DNA of 64,000 nt from VFJJ01 sp031362415 (GCA_031362415.1 JANLSK010000056.1:31774-95773), one strand, 5' to 3'; positions 16,501 through 24,735 are shown, counted from the first letter of the stretch. Notes: a model not told the origin generated them from the sequence alone. Numbers and translations: made by a program.

Positions 16501-17643
16501 TCATCGTAACGGCCGGGCCCTCGGACCCAGGAGGCCGACCGCGGCGGCGACGACCCCGGGAATCGTGTGCGGATCGGCCTCCACGGCCACGGTGAGGCCG
16601 GCGTGGCGGGCCGCGGTCGAGGTGATCGGCCCGATCGTCACGATCGGCGGGTGCGGACTCGGGAGGGAGCCGCCCAGGGCCGTCGCGACCACCTGGCACC
16701 AGCCAGTGACCGTGGAGGCCGAGGTGAACGTGACGGCGTCGACGGCACCGGTGCTCGACAACGCCTCGACGGCCTCGGGCGACGGTCGCGCGGCGGTGGT
16801 CTGATACACGGGCAGCACCTCCACCGAGTAGCCCAGGCGGGCCAGACCCTCGGGCAGCACGTCGCGAGCCACGAGCGCCCGAGCGATGAGCACCCTCGGT
16901 GCGCCCGGGTCGGCGGTGTCGCCTGGGCCGGCGGTGTCGGCGGTGTCGGCGGGGTCAGTAGGGTCCTCGGGGCCGCCGGCACCCGTGGGGCCCGTGGGGC
17001 CCGTGGGGCCAGGGGTGCCGGCGGACTGAGCAGGAGGGAAGGCCGCCAGCAGGGCCTCGGCCACGAACCGCTCGGGGACCAGATCGGCGCCGACACCGTG
17101 CCGGGCGAGCGCCCTCGCGGTTCCCGGACCGATGACGGCGATCCGGCAGCCGGCGAGAGCCCGGGCATCGCGGCCTTGGCCCTCGAGCCCGATCGAGAAG
17201 AACCGCTCGACGCCGTTGGGCGAGGTGAAGATGATCCAGGCGTACTCGGCCAGGTCGGCCGGGACGACGAAGTCGATGTCCGAGACGACGATCGTGGGAA
17301 CCACCAGCGTCGAGGCGCCCAGCCCGGTCAGCGCCCTCACCAGCTCCGACGCCTGATCGCTCGACCGTGTCACGGCGATCACGCGCCCGTACAGCGGCCA
17401 GCGGCCCAACAGCGCGTCGTCGACCAGGAGACCGTGGGAATCGTCGGTGGTGTCCGGGGTGCCAGGGGTCCCAGGGGTCCCGGGGGTGCCGGCCCGTCCC
17501 GTGAGTTCCCGTCCCGCGTGTGCCCGCCGGACGACGACCGTCCGACCGAGATCGTGGAGCCGACGGGCGTGCACGGCCCAGGGCCCGGGTTGGCGGGGAT
17601 CGCCCGGGGCCTCCACCTCGACCTTGACGGGCGGCTCGGTCAC
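16501..17643 (-). CDS. hemD: Uroporphyrinogen-III synthase with low-complexity inserts
   Basis: 380 residues, well above the usual 250-280. Cyclises hydroxymethylbilane to uroporphyrinogen III. The synthase domain begins at LYGRVIAVTRSSDQASELVRAL, with IIFTSPNGVERFF, IAVIGPGTARALARHG, VLIARALVARDVLPEGLARLGY and VTFTSASTV following. Before it are about 75 residues with a GTPGTPGTPGTP run. Between the two lobes is an insert with GPTGPTGPTG and Asp/Ala/Thr repeats, encoded by 9-bp DNA repeats. The GTG start overlaps the hemC stop as GTGA. Confidence 0.92.
   Translation of the reverse strand: MTEPPVKVEVEAPGDPRQPGPWAVHARRLHDLGRTVVVRRAHAGRELTGRAGTPGTPGTPGTPDTTDDSHGLLVDDALLGRWPLYGRVIAVTRSSDQASELVRALTGLGASTLVVPTIVVSDIDFVVPADLAEYAWIIFTSPNGVERFFSIGLEGQGRDARALAGCRIAVIGPGTARALARHGVGADLVPERFVAEALLAAFPPAQSAGTPGPTGPTGPTGAGGPEDPTDPADTADTAGPGDTADPGAPRVLIARALVARDVLPEGLARLGYSVEVLPVYQTTAARPSPEAVEALSSTGAVDAVTFTSASTVTGWCQVVATALGGSLPSPHPPIVTIGPITSTAARHAGLTVAVEADPHTIPGVVAAAVGLLGPRARPLR
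16982..17008 (-). repeat. 9-bp tandem repeats inside hemD
   Basis: Three exact copies of CCCGTGGGG (plus strand) encode a GPT-repeat insert. A related 9-bp array (GGGGTCCCA-like, about 17452-17485) encodes the GTP-repeat near the N-terminus. Both keep the reading frame, so expansion or contraction changes only linker length. Confidence 0.85.
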
Positions 17644-18545
17644 TGACCGGAGGCCGCCAGCGCCGCGTCGGCCTGCACGGTCGCGGCCACCGCCCGGCCC
17701 GCCTCGCTGGGCACGAGCGCTGCAGCGCGTCGGCGTACCACCCACGATCCGTCGTGCGCGGCCAGGAGCGCCTCGATCAGGACCCGGCCCGAGCCCGTGG
17801 GATCGAGCACGGCCAGGGCCCCGCACGGCAGATCGCACCCGCCCCCCAGTTCGGCGAGGAAGGCCCGCTCGGCGGTGACCGCGGCCCGGGCGTCGGGCCG
17901 GTCGATCGCGCTGCACCATTCCACGGTCTGCTCATCGTCGCGGCGGCATTCGACGGCGACAGCGCCCTGGCCCACCTGCGGGAGCATCACCGACGGCTCG
18001 AGCAACTCGGTGAGATGCTCACTCCAGCCCAGACGGATGAACGCCGCCGCGGCCACGACGACAGCGTCGAAGTCGGCGGCCCGGGCCAGGCGGGCGGCCA
18101 TGTTTCCTCGCAGCTCGTGGAACACGATGTCGGGCCTGATCGCGGCGAGCTGAGCGCGCCGGCGCACCGAACCCGTGGCGACCGTCCCACCATGAGGGAT
18201 GTCGTCGAGGGTCGAGCCCACGAGGGCGTCCCTCACGTCCTCACGCTCGGGCACGGCGCCCAGCACCAGCCCCGGTGCCAGATGTGACGGCAGGTCCTTG
18301 GCTGAGTGCACGGCCACGTCGGCTCGGCCGTCGAGCAGGGCTTCCTCGACCTCCTTGGCGAACACACCGGTCCCGCCCAGAGCCGAGATCGGGACGTCGG
18401 TGCTGCGGTCGCCGACGGTCGAGACCACGACCAGCTCGGTCTCGACGCCGCAGGTCTCGGTGAGCCGGCGGGCGACCAACCCGGCCTGCCACCGGGCCAA
18501 CGGGCTCCCACGGGTGGCGATACGGACCCTCGGCGGGATGCTCAC
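17640..18545 (-). CDS. hemC: Porphobilinogen deaminase (hydroxymethylbilane synthase)
   Basis: 301 residues. Polymerises four porphobilinogens on a dipyrromethane cofactor. Seen: RIATRGSPLARWQAG, HSAKDLPSHLAPGL, RRRAQLAAIRPD, LRGNMAARL, and the cofactor-cysteine loop LGGGCDLPCGALA. I chose the GTG at 18545 because it overlaps the hemA stop as GTGA and the family N-terminus begins right after it. Confidence 0.96.
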   Translation of the reverse strand: MSIPPRVRIATRGSPLARWQAGLVARRLTETCGVETELVVVSTVGDRSTDVPISALGGTGVFAKEVEEALLDGRADVAVHSAKDLPSHLAPGLVLGAVPEREDVRDALVGSTLDDIPHGGTVATGSVRRRAQLAAIRPDIVFHELRGNMAARLARAADFDAVVVAAAAFIRLGWSEHLTELLEPSVMLPQVGQGAVAVECRRDDEQTVEWCSAIDRPDARAAVTAERAFLAELGGGCDLPCGALAVLDPTGSGRVLIEALLAAHDGSWVVRRRAAALVPSEAGRAVAATVQADAALAASGQ

Positions 18546-19798
18546 AGGTCGAACAGGGCCGTGAGCAGGTCGCGCCATGCGGCGTGGTCGTCAGCACTGG
18601 CGGCCTTCAGACGCATGGTGGGCTCGTGGAGCAGCTTGTTGACGATGCCCCTGGTCAAAGCCTCGATGGCCTCACGCGAGCGGGGGTCGAGCTCCGAGAA
18701 CCGGTGGGCGTAGCGGTCGAGCTCGGCGAGGCGGATCTCCTCGGCCCGCTCGCGCAACGCCACCACGAGCGGAGCGGCTTCGCGGGCGACCCGATCTTCC
18801 CGAAAGCGGGCCAGCTCGTTGCCGATGATCTCGCGGGCCCGCGGAAGCTCGGCCCGGCGGGTGTCGAGGACCCGGTCGGCGTGCGACTCGAGATGGCTCA
18901 TGTCGATGACGGTCACCCCGTCAACGCCCGCCGCGCCCGGATCGACGTCGCGGGGCACGGCGATGTCGATGATCAGCAACGGACGAGACGGTCGTCCGGC
19001 CATGGCCGACGCGATGTCGTCGACGGTGACCACGAAGTCGGGCGCGCCGGTGGACGTGAGGAGCACGTCGGCCCGGGCGATCACCGATCGAAGCTGGTCG
19101 AGGCCGATCCCGCGGCCGCCGATCCGGGCGGCTAGCTCCACGGCCCGCTCGGGGGATCGGTTGGCGACGGTGACCTCGCCGGCGGCCGCGTCGGCCAGCG
19201 CGGCGGCCATCCCCTCGCCCATCACGCCGGCCCCGACGAGCACGATGTTGGCGCCGGCGAGCGATCCGAGCAGGGATGAGGCCACGGCGACCGCGGTGGT
19301 CGAGATGGAGACCGAGCCCCGGCCGATGGCGGTTTCGGTGCGGATGCGCTTGCCCACCTCGACCGCGTGCCGGAACGTGCGCGAGAGGCTCTGGAGTGCC
19401 GTCCCCTCCCGCTCGGCCAGCAGCCATGCGTCGCGGACCTGACCGAGCACCTCCGACTCGCCGATGATCATCGAGTCGAGGCCGGCGGCCACGGCGAACA
19501 GGTGCGAGACCGCAGCGTCGTCGTGGTAGGTGTAGAGGTGCGAGGTGAGCGTGTTGGTGTCGCAGCCGGCCTGGGTGGCGAGGAACTCGACGGCGTCTTG
19601 CACCCCGGGATGGAACTTCGTACAGCGGGCGTACACCTCGGTCCGGTTGCACGTGGAGAGCACGACGGCCTCGGCCAGGTGCTCACGCTCGGCCAGGTCG
19701 TGGAGCGCCTTGGGCACGAGCGACGGGTTGATCGCCAGGCGCTCGAGCAGGTTGAGCGGTGCGCTGTTGTGATTGAGACCCACGACGACGAGCGACAT
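18542..19798 (-). CDS. hemA: Glutamyl-tRNA reductase
   Basis: 418 residues. NADPH-dependent reduction of glutamyl-tRNA to glutamate-1-semialdehyde. The catalytic Cys50 is in STCNRTEVY. GESEVLGQVRDAW and the Rossmann glycine motif VLVGAGVMGEGMA are present, and the C-terminal dimerisation region (REAIEALTRGIVNKLLHEPTMRLK) is complete. It starts 9 bp after rex, so haem synthesis begins under Rex promoter control, as in Streptomyces rex-hemACD. Confidence 0.97.
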   Translation of the reverse strand: MSLVVVGLNHNSAPLNLLERLAINPSLVPKALHDLAEREHLAEAVVLSTCNRTEVYARCTKFHPGVQDAVEFLATQAGCDTNTLTSHLYTYHDDAAVSHLFAVAAGLDSMIIGESEVLGQVRDAWLLAEREGTALQSLSRTFRHAVEVGKRIRTETAIGRGSVSISTTAVAVASSLLGSLAGANIVLVGAGVMGEGMAAALADAAAGEVTVANRSPERAVELAARIGGRGIGLDQLRSVIARADVLLTSTGAPDFVVTVDDIASAMAGRPSRPLLIIDIAVPRDVDPGAAGVDGVTVIDMSHLESHADRVLDTRRAELPRAREIIGNELARFREDRVAREAAPLVVALRERAEEIRLAELDRYAHRFSELDPRSREAIEALTRGIVNKLLHEPTMRLKAASADDHAAWRDLLTALFDL

Positions 19799-19807
19799 GT
19801 CGGCTCC

Positions 19808-20557
19808 TCACCCCACCGCTTCGACGGTGGTGCCGACCGAGACGGAGGTGCCGACAGCGACGGTGGTGCCGACAGCGAAGCTGTCGAGGCGGCGCCGATG
19901 GTAGAAGGACAGGATCTGCAGTTCGATGGCCAGATCGACGTCACGCACCAGCACCTCGGCAGGCACGCTCAAGACGGTGGGCGCGAAGTTCAGGATCGAC
20001 GTGACCCCGGCTCGCACGAGGCGGTCGGCCACCGATTGCGAGGCCGGTGCCGGCACGGCCAGGACGGCGATGGCCACGGCCCGCTCGTGAACGATCCGGT
20101 CGAGCTCGTCGAGATGCTCGATCGGCCGGTCGGCGACCATGGTCCCCACCTTGGCGGGATCGCTGTCGAGCAGCGCGGCGATGCGAAAGCCTCGGGCCGA
20201 GAACCCGCCGTAGTTGGCCAGGGCCTGACCCAGGTTCCCGATCCCGACGATGGCGACGGCCCAGTCGTTGGTGAGCCCCAGCTCCTGGGAGATCTGGTAC
20301 AGGAGGAACTCGACGTCGTATCCGACACCGCGGGTGCCGTACGAGCCGAGATAGCTGAGATCCTTGCGGACCTTGGCGGCGTTGACGCCAGCCAGCTCGG
20401 CGAGGCGATCGGAGGAGATGGTCGTCGTCTTGTGTTCGACCGACGCCAGGAGCACACGGAAGTAGACGGGCAGCCGAGCGACGGTGGCCTCGGGGATTTT
20501 CCGACGGGTGCGCTCACCGGAGACCCGGCTGGCGAGGCCACCTCGCTCCACGGTCAC
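19808..20557 (-). CDS. rex: Redox-sensing transcriptional repressor Rex
   Basis: 249 residues from a GTG start. The N-terminal winged helix (IPEATVARLPVYFRVL, ISSDRLAELAGVNAAKVRKDLSYLGSYGTRGVGYDV) binds operators; the Rossmann domain (VGIGNLGQALANY) senses NADH/NAD+. Rex leaves DNA when NADH is high. The last 25 residues are an odd VGTT-type repeat (VGTTVAVGTSVSVGTTVEAVG) from an 18-bp-like DNA repeat. It heads the hem operon and has an operator-like site in its own promoter, consistent with autoregulation. Confidence 0.97.
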   Translation of the reverse strand: MTVERGGLASRVSGERTRRKIPEATVARLPVYFRVLLASVEHKTTTISSDRLAELAGVNAAKVRKDLSYLGSYGTRGVGYDVEFLLYQISQELGLTNDWAVAIVGIGNLGQALANYGGFSARGFRIAALLDSDPAKVGTMVADRPIEHLDELDRIVHERAVAIAVLAVPAPASQSVADRLVRAGVTSILNFAPTVLSVPAEVLVRDVDLAIELQILSFYHRRRLDSFAVGTTVAVGTSVSVGTTVEAVG

Positions 20558-20626
20558 GAACCAGCTCGGGTCCGGTCGGGGCAGTCGCCGACGTGTCGCT
20601 CCGGGTAACGGCTGACCATCGCCGAG

Positions 20627-20656
20627 ATATTAGTGCGCTTGTGAATCGAATCCCAA
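20627..20656 (-). promoter_or_regulatory. rex-hem promoter with overlapping Rex operator
   Basis: On the minus strand TTGGGA (20651-20656) and TAATAT (20627-20632) form a sigma70-like promoter with an 18-bp spacer, about 70 bp before rex. The plus-strand sequence TTGTGAATCGAATCCCAA (20639-20656) matches the Rex operator TTGTGAA-N4-TTCACAA at 12 of 14 positions and covers the -35 and spacer, a natural repression position. Confidence 0.65.
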
Positions 20657-20676
20657 GGCGGCTGGTATGGCGGCAA

Positions 20677-20734
20677 GCAGGGCCCGGTGGCCCGGGAGGC
20701 GTGGGCCTCCCGGGCCACCAGATCCAAGCCCTGC
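20677..20734 (-). terminator. Strong hairpin after the cupredoxin gene
   Basis: A perfect 14-bp stem (GGTGGCCCGGGAGG 20686-20699, complement 20706-20719) with a 6-nt loop is nested in a second 7-bp stem (GCAGGGC 20677-20683 / GCCCTGC 20728-20734). It lies just downstream of the cupredoxin gene and just upstream of the rex promoter. It has no T-tract, as is common for actinobacterial terminators, so it likely insulates the two units. Confidence 0.65.
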
Positions 20735-20760
20735 ACGCCACTCTCAGGACCCTCGCCGTC

Positions 20761-21216
20761 TCAGGCGACGGTGAGGGTGCCCGTCATCGCTGCGTGGAAG
20801 TTGCAGTGGTAGGCGTAGGTGCCTGCTGCGGCTGCGGTGTACTCGAATGTGGCACCGCCGGCCAGGCTGCCGGAGTCGGTGGAGCCGTCGTCGAAGGTGA
20901 CCGTGTGGGCAGCGCCGTCGTCGTTGGTGAAGACGATGGTGGAGCCGACGGTCGCGCTCAGCGCGGCCGGTGAGAACGCGAAGTCCTTGATGGACACCGC
21001 GGCCCCCTCGGCCGGAGCCTCGTCGGCAGGCACCGCATCGCCCGCCGAGTCGTCGCCCGCGGGCGGGACCGTCGTGGTGTCGTCGGCCGGAGTCGTGGTG
21101 CCGTCGGTGCTGACTGACGTCTCGGTGCCCCCGCCCGAGTCGTCGTCGTCGCCGCAGGCCGCCAGAGCCAGGATGGCTGTGGCCGAGATGGCCAGGAGCA
21201 TTCGATGGTGACGCAT
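20761..21216 (-). CDS. Cupredoxin (plastocyanin/amicyanin-like) lipoprotein
   Basis: 151 residues. A lipoprotein signal peptide with lipobox LAAC21 is followed by an acidic Thr/Pro linker and a C-terminal type-1 copper domain. Predicted copper ligands are H104 (AAHTVTF), C138, H141 and M144 (YHCNFHAAM); the C-x2-H-x2-M spacing is amicyanin-like. It probably carries single electrons at the outer membrane surface, possibly between the cytochrome complex and an oxidase, but no partner is proven. AAGGGGA precedes the ATG at 21216. Confidence 0.9.
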   Translation of the reverse strand: MRHHRMLLAISATAILALAACGDDDDSGGGTETSVSTDGTTTPADDTTTVPPAGDDSAGDAVPADEAPAEGAAVSIKDFAFSPAALSATVGSTIVFTNDDGAAHTVTFDDGSTDSGSLAGGATFEYTAAAAGTYAYHCNFHAAMTGTLTVA

Positions 21217-21353
21217 GTGATGTCCCCTTGATTGTGGATGCAATGGTCCGACCCGGCGAACCCACTGACATGGTCGCGAGCTCGACCGCCGGGCGCTCGA
21301 CGGTAGCGCCCAAGCGGAGCGGCCTTGGTTCACCCCGCTACGCTCGCTCCACC

Positions 21354-22088
21354 ATGGTCTCGGGCCTGGCCTTTCTCGCCACCGCCATCGCCACGCTGTT
21401 CTGGGAGGCGATGCTGGTCCGCTACACGCGGCGCCGTCGACCCCATGAGGGGGTCTGGACGGTCGCTCTGGCCATGTTCGCCGGAGCGACGACCGCCCTG
21501 GCGGTCGGGGCCTCCACCGGCTGGGATGCGCCGACGTTCCGGGTCTTCTACCTCCTGGGAGCCATCCTCAACGTCCCCTGGCTGGCCCTGGGCACGATCT
21601 ACCTGCTGGGCTCGGAGCGTCTGGCCCGGGCCTGTCGAACGGTGCTGCTGCTGTTCACCGGGGTGGCCATCGGGGCGGTGTTCGTGGCCCCGATCAAGGG
21701 CGTCGTGCCCCGCACCGTGATCCCCTCGGGCCACGATCTCTTCGGCCCGTTCCCGCGCATCCTGACCGCAATCGGCAGCGGCGTCGGCGCCATCGTCATC
21801 CTCGTCGGAGCGATTTGGTCGATCTGGTCGGCGCTGCGGGAAGCGCGGACCGGTGCTGCTCCGAGGCACGATGGCGTCGCCTCGCCGGTCCGCACCGCAT
21901 GGTCGAACGGGGCCATCGCGCTGGGAACGCTCGTACTGTCGTCGGGTGGCCTCTGGCAGGGCATCGTGGGCGACGACGAGGCCTTCACCATCTCCCTGGT
22001 GCTGGGGATCGCCGTGATCCACCTGGGGTTCGTGATCTCGACCCGGAACGCCGAGTCCACCCGGACCCTGGCGCCCGTCGGAGGCTGA
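21354..22088 (+). CDS. Hypothetical seven-helix membrane protein
   Basis: 244 residues with about seven hydrophobic helices and short loops, including LATAIATLFWEAMLVRYTRRRRPHEG and a WDAPTFRVFYLLGAILNVPWLALG segment. I do not recognise a named family. The ATG at 21354 is preceded by CGCTCGCTCC rather than a clear ribosome site. It is divergent from the cupredoxin gene and isolated, with a structured gap downstream. Confidence 0.7.
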   Translation: MVSGLAFLATAIATLFWEAMLVRYTRRRRPHEGVWTVALAMFAGATTALAVGASTGWDAPTFRVFYLLGAILNVPWLALGTIYLLGSERLARACRTVLLLFTGVAIGAVFVAPIKGVVPRTVIPSGHDLFGPFPRILTAIGSGVGAIVILVGAIWSIWSALREARTGAAPRHDGVASPVRTAWSNGAIALGTLVLSSGGLWQGIVGDDEAFTISLVLGIAVIHLGFVISTRNAESTRTLAPVGG

Positions 22089-22224
22089 GTCCAGGCTTCG
22101 TCCCCATTTGCCCACTCTCCGTGGTGAATCGGGTTCAAGCGTCGGACGGGGTACCGCCGATACATCTTCTGGAACACGAAACGCCGGCCTCACCGCAGCG
22201 AATCAGGTTCCGACAGGCCGTCAC

Positions 22225-22346
22225 CGCCGGGGTTCCGGTACGTGGGGGTGGGCGTGTTGTCCGGTCGTACCCATCCGGGGACGATCGGGCAGACAGCCTC
22301 CCAGCCCGCCCCGACCACGCCCACCCCCTCGACGGGAACCCCGGCG
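22225..22346. other. Large imperfect stem-loop in a 336-bp gap
   Basis: The gap 22089-22424 between convergent genes has no convincing coding frame but holds a long hairpin. CGCCGGGGTTCC (22225-22236) pairs with 22335-22346, and GGGGGTGGGCGTG (22244-22256) pairs with 22316-22328, separated by a 5-7 nt internal loop and capped by about 59 nt that include a GTCC/GGAC and a CGGGC/GCCCG pairing. It could be a bidirectional terminator, a structured RNA or the remains of an inverted-repeat element. The rest of the gap shows nothing recognisable. Confidence 0.6.
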
Positions 22347-22424
22347 AGTGACGGTCTCGTCTTCCAACTGCCCCCGCCGTGTGCGCTCCGGCGATCACCC
22401 CTCCGGCGTCGGCCCGGGTGCGGG

Positions 22425-22514
22425 TCAGCGGCTCTGGAACACGAACTGGATGATCGCCGCGCCCAGGATCATGGCGAGCAGGATGGCGATGGCGATGGTG
22501 GTGCCGGACCGCAT
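22425..22514 (-). CDS. 29-residue single-helix membrane peptide
   Basis: A tiny frame with an ATG at 22514 and a strong TGAGGAG ribosome site 7-8 bp upstream. The product is almost entirely one hydrophobic helix (TIAIAILLAMILGAAIIQFVF) with basic residues at both ends. It lies 44 bp downstream of the SAM hydrolase gene on the same strand, across an 8-bp repeat array. Function unknown; the good ribosome site and the clean helix argue that it is real. Confidence 0.6.
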   Translation of the reverse strand: MRSGTTIAIAILLAMILGAAIIQFVFQSR

Positions 22515-22527
22515 GGGCGTGACTCCT

Positions 22528-22559
22528 CAGGGATTCAGGGATTCAGGGATTCAGGGATT
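22528..22559 (-). repeat. Four tandem copies of an 8-bp repeat
   Basis: CAGGGATT repeats exactly four times (plus a partial copy), ending at the stop codon of the SAM hydrolase gene and just upstream of the ribosome site of the 29-residue peptide. Copy-number change would alter the distance between the two genes and possibly their coupling. Each minus-strand unit contains TGA, so the frames stay closed. Confidence 0.9.
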
Positions 22560-23374
22560 CAGGTGGGAGGGAGCAGCGTGACGGGGGTGTTGGCGTGCAG
22601 GTGCAGGGCCTCGGCGGCCGACGCCTGGTTGAGCGCCAGCGCAACGAGCCCATAGCTGTCGACGAGGGCCACCAGCTCGGCCGGACGGGCGTCGGCGAAG
22701 GTGCCGACCCAACGGGCCAGCCGGGTCTGGTCGCGCACCTTCACCTCGATCGCCGCGCCGACGTCGAACCCGAGCTGGCGCAGCTCGTCGGGCTCCACGT
22801 TGAGCTGGGCGTTGCCGTAGCCGTCGATCCAGAGGACCTCGCCGGCGATGCCGTCACCGTGGGGACGTGTGAGCGGCAGGATCGACGGCATCAGCCCGTG
22901 CACGTCGATGGGATCGCCCAGGTCGAACAGCTCGACGCCCGTCGCCAGCGTGGCTGCGGCCGGGGCGAAGATGTCACGACCGGCAAAGGTGGGGCCGGCG
23001 GCCTCGATGTGGTAGTCGGTGTTGGTGAGCGACACGGCACGCGACGCCCCGCCGAGCATGGCGACCGCCGGGGCCAGCAGCCCGTTGTCGGGGCCCACCA
23101 GGAAGCCCGTCTCGACCTCGACGGCGATGGCCCGACGGGCGGTACCCACGGTGGGGTCGACGACGGCGAGGATCACGCCCGGAGGCAGGTACTGCGCAGC
23201 CCGGGCCAGGGTGAGCGAACCGGCACGCACGTCGAAGGCGGCGATGTCGTGGGTGACGTCGATGATCGCCACGCCGGAGGCCAGGCGCATCATCACGGCC
23301 TTGCACACGCCGACGAACTCGTCGCGGGTGCCGTAGTCGGAGAGGAAGGAGATGACGCTGGGCGCTTCGGCCAT
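22559..23374 (-). CDS. S-adenosyl-L-methionine hydrolase (SAM hydroxide adenosyltransferase, DUF62)
   Basis: 271 residues. Family members hydrolyse SAM to adenosine and methionine and are related to fluorinases and chlorinases. Seen: FLSDYGTRDEFVGVCKAVM at the N-terminus, DVTHDIAAFDVRAGSLTLARAAQYLPPG, VVDPTVGTARRAIAVE, GPDNGLL, and the C-terminal domain motif WIDGYGNAQLN. The 23-residue insert that marks halogenating enzymes is not seen. The ATG at 23374 gives the canonical N-terminus. Confidence 0.93.
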   Translation of the reverse strand: MAEAPSVISFLSDYGTRDEFVGVCKAVMMRLASGVAIIDVTHDIAAFDVRAGSLTLARAAQYLPPGVILAVVDPTVGTARRAIAVEVETGFLVGPDNGLLAPAVAMLGGASRAVSLTNTDYHIEAAGPTFAGRDIFAPAAATLATGVELFDLGDPIDVHGLMPSILPLTRPHGDGIAGEVLWIDGYGNAQLNVEPDELRQLGFDVGAAIEVKVRDQTRLARWVGTFADARPAELVALVDSYGLVALALNQASAAEALHLHANTPVTLLPPT

Positions 23375-23471
23375 GCTCCAAGGATCGGCGACGCCCCCGA
23401 GCCCGGACGAACCGGGTGCTCGATTTCCTCGGGCCCCTCGGGTCCCTCGGCCGCTGGCCTGCGGACCCTGA

Positions 23472-23666
23472 CTACGCCGTCTCGGTGTAGCGCGACTCGA
23501 GGTAGGCGTCGACATCGGTGTCGCGGACCCGGAACGACCGACCGACGCGTACCGCGGGCAGCTCACCGGCCTTGATGAGGCGGTAGATCGTCATCGACGA
23601 CACGCGCATGAGGTCGGCGACCTCTTGGACCGTCAAGAACCGGGCCTTGGCGAACGACTCCGTCAT
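23472..23666 (-). CDS. Excisionase-like HTH (MerR/BldC-type) DNA-binding protein
   Basis: 64 residues: FLTVQEVADLMRVSSMTIYRLIKAGELPAVRVGRSFRV is a winged helix of the excisionase family, closely resembling the small actinobacterial regulator encoded beside proC in mycobacteria. No integrase is nearby, so a chromosomal regulator is more likely than a mobile-element excisionase. Upstream (23667-23925) I see no gene and no confident promoter. Confidence 0.88.
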   Translation of the reverse strand: MTESFAKARFLTVQEVADLMRVSSMTIYRLIKAGELPAVRVGRSFRVRDTDVDAYLESRYTETA

Positions 23667-23925
23667 GATGATGTGCCTCTGTTCCCTTGGTTGGTAAGGA
23701 GCTGCTCGGCCGCTGAGCTGGGGTGTCGCGGGCTGCTGTCGCCGCCTGCCGGCACGCTAGGCCGAGTGGTGCGAGATGTCCACTGGGAACAGTGTGTCAC
23801 ATGTTGCTGGGGTGGCTGCACGGCGGCCCGGAAGCCCGACGCCCCCGCCGAAGCCTGTGCCGACGCCCTGGCCGAAGGCTCTCGGCTCCCAGCCGACCAC
23901 GAACGTCGGCGTCTCAGGTAACCGC

Positions 23926-24735
23926 TCAGGTACCGGTGCCGAGCTGGCGCGAGCGCTCGGTGGCCGCGCTCACCGCGTCGAGGAAGGCCGCCCGGACGGC
24001 GTGGGACTCCAGGGCCCGGAGACCGGCGGCGGTGGTGCCTCCGGGCGAGGTGACCGCCGCACGCAGCGCCTCGGGCCCGTCCGGGCCCTGGGCCAGCAGG
24101 ACGGCCGATCCCAGGAGGGTCTCGATGGTGAGCGTGGTGGCCACGTCACGGGGGAGGCCGTTCAACACGCCGGCCTCGATGAGGGCCTCGACCACGAGGA
24201 ACACGTAGGCCGGACCCGATCCCGAGAGCCCGGTCACGGCGTCGAGGTGGCGCTCGGGCACCCGCACCACGATTCCCACCGCTTCCAGGATGGCCGCCGC
24301 CCGGTCGAGGTGATCGGCGGTTGCGCTGGTGCCCGCAGCGATGGCCGTGACGCCCTTGCGCACGAGCGCCGGGGTGTTCGGCATCGCCCTCACGACGGGC
24401 TGGCCGACCAGGTGGGCCTCGATGCTCGCGATGGTGACGCCGGCCGCGATGGACAGCACCAGCGTGTCGAGGGTCACGGCGCCCGCCACCTCGTCGAGGG
24501 CCGCAGCCACGTCGCCGGGCTTGACGGCGACGACCACGACCGATGCGCCCCGGGCCGCCCCTGCGGTGCTGGCGTCGACCGTCACCCCCGGGAATGCCGC
24601 GGCCAACTCAGCCCGGCGTGAGGGCACCACCTCGGCCACGGCAATGTCGCCGGCCCGATGGCCGCCCTGGAGCAGACCCCCGATCAGGACCTCGCCCATC
24701 CGTCCGCCACCCACCACCGTCAGCCGCGCCGTCAT
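23926..24735 (-). CDS. proC: Pyrroline-5-carboxylate reductase
   Basis: 269 residues. The last step of proline synthesis, NAD(P)H-dependent. Seen: LTVVGGGRMGEVLIGGLL (Rossmann), VVAVKPGDV, VVRAMPNTPALVRKG, and the C-terminal family signature (AVTGLSGSGPAYVFL and AVTSPGGTTAAGL). Full length. Placement next to the HTH gene is conserved in actinobacteria. Confidence 0.96.
   Translation of the reverse strand: MTARLTVVGGGRMGEVLIGGLLQGGHRAGDIAVAEVVPSRRAELAAAFPGVTVDASTAGAARGASVVVVAVKPGDVAAALDEVAGAVTLDTLVLSIAAGVTIASIEAHLVGQPVVRAMPNTPALVRKGVTAIAAGTSATADHLDRAAAILEAVGIVVRVPERHLDAVTGLSGSGPAYVFLVVEALIEAGVLNGLPRDVATTLTIETLLGSAVLLAQGPDGPEALRAAVTSPGGTTAAGLRALESHAVRAAFLDAVSAATERSRQLGTGT

Noticed and set aside
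22528..22559. CRISPR-like repeat array
   Set aside because: The units are 8 bp with no spacers and no cas genes; it is a simple tandem repeat.
23472..23666. Excisionase-like gene as evidence of an integrated element
   Set aside because: No integrase, tRNA target or att repeats are nearby, and the same small HTH gene is a stable neighbour of proC in actinobacteria.
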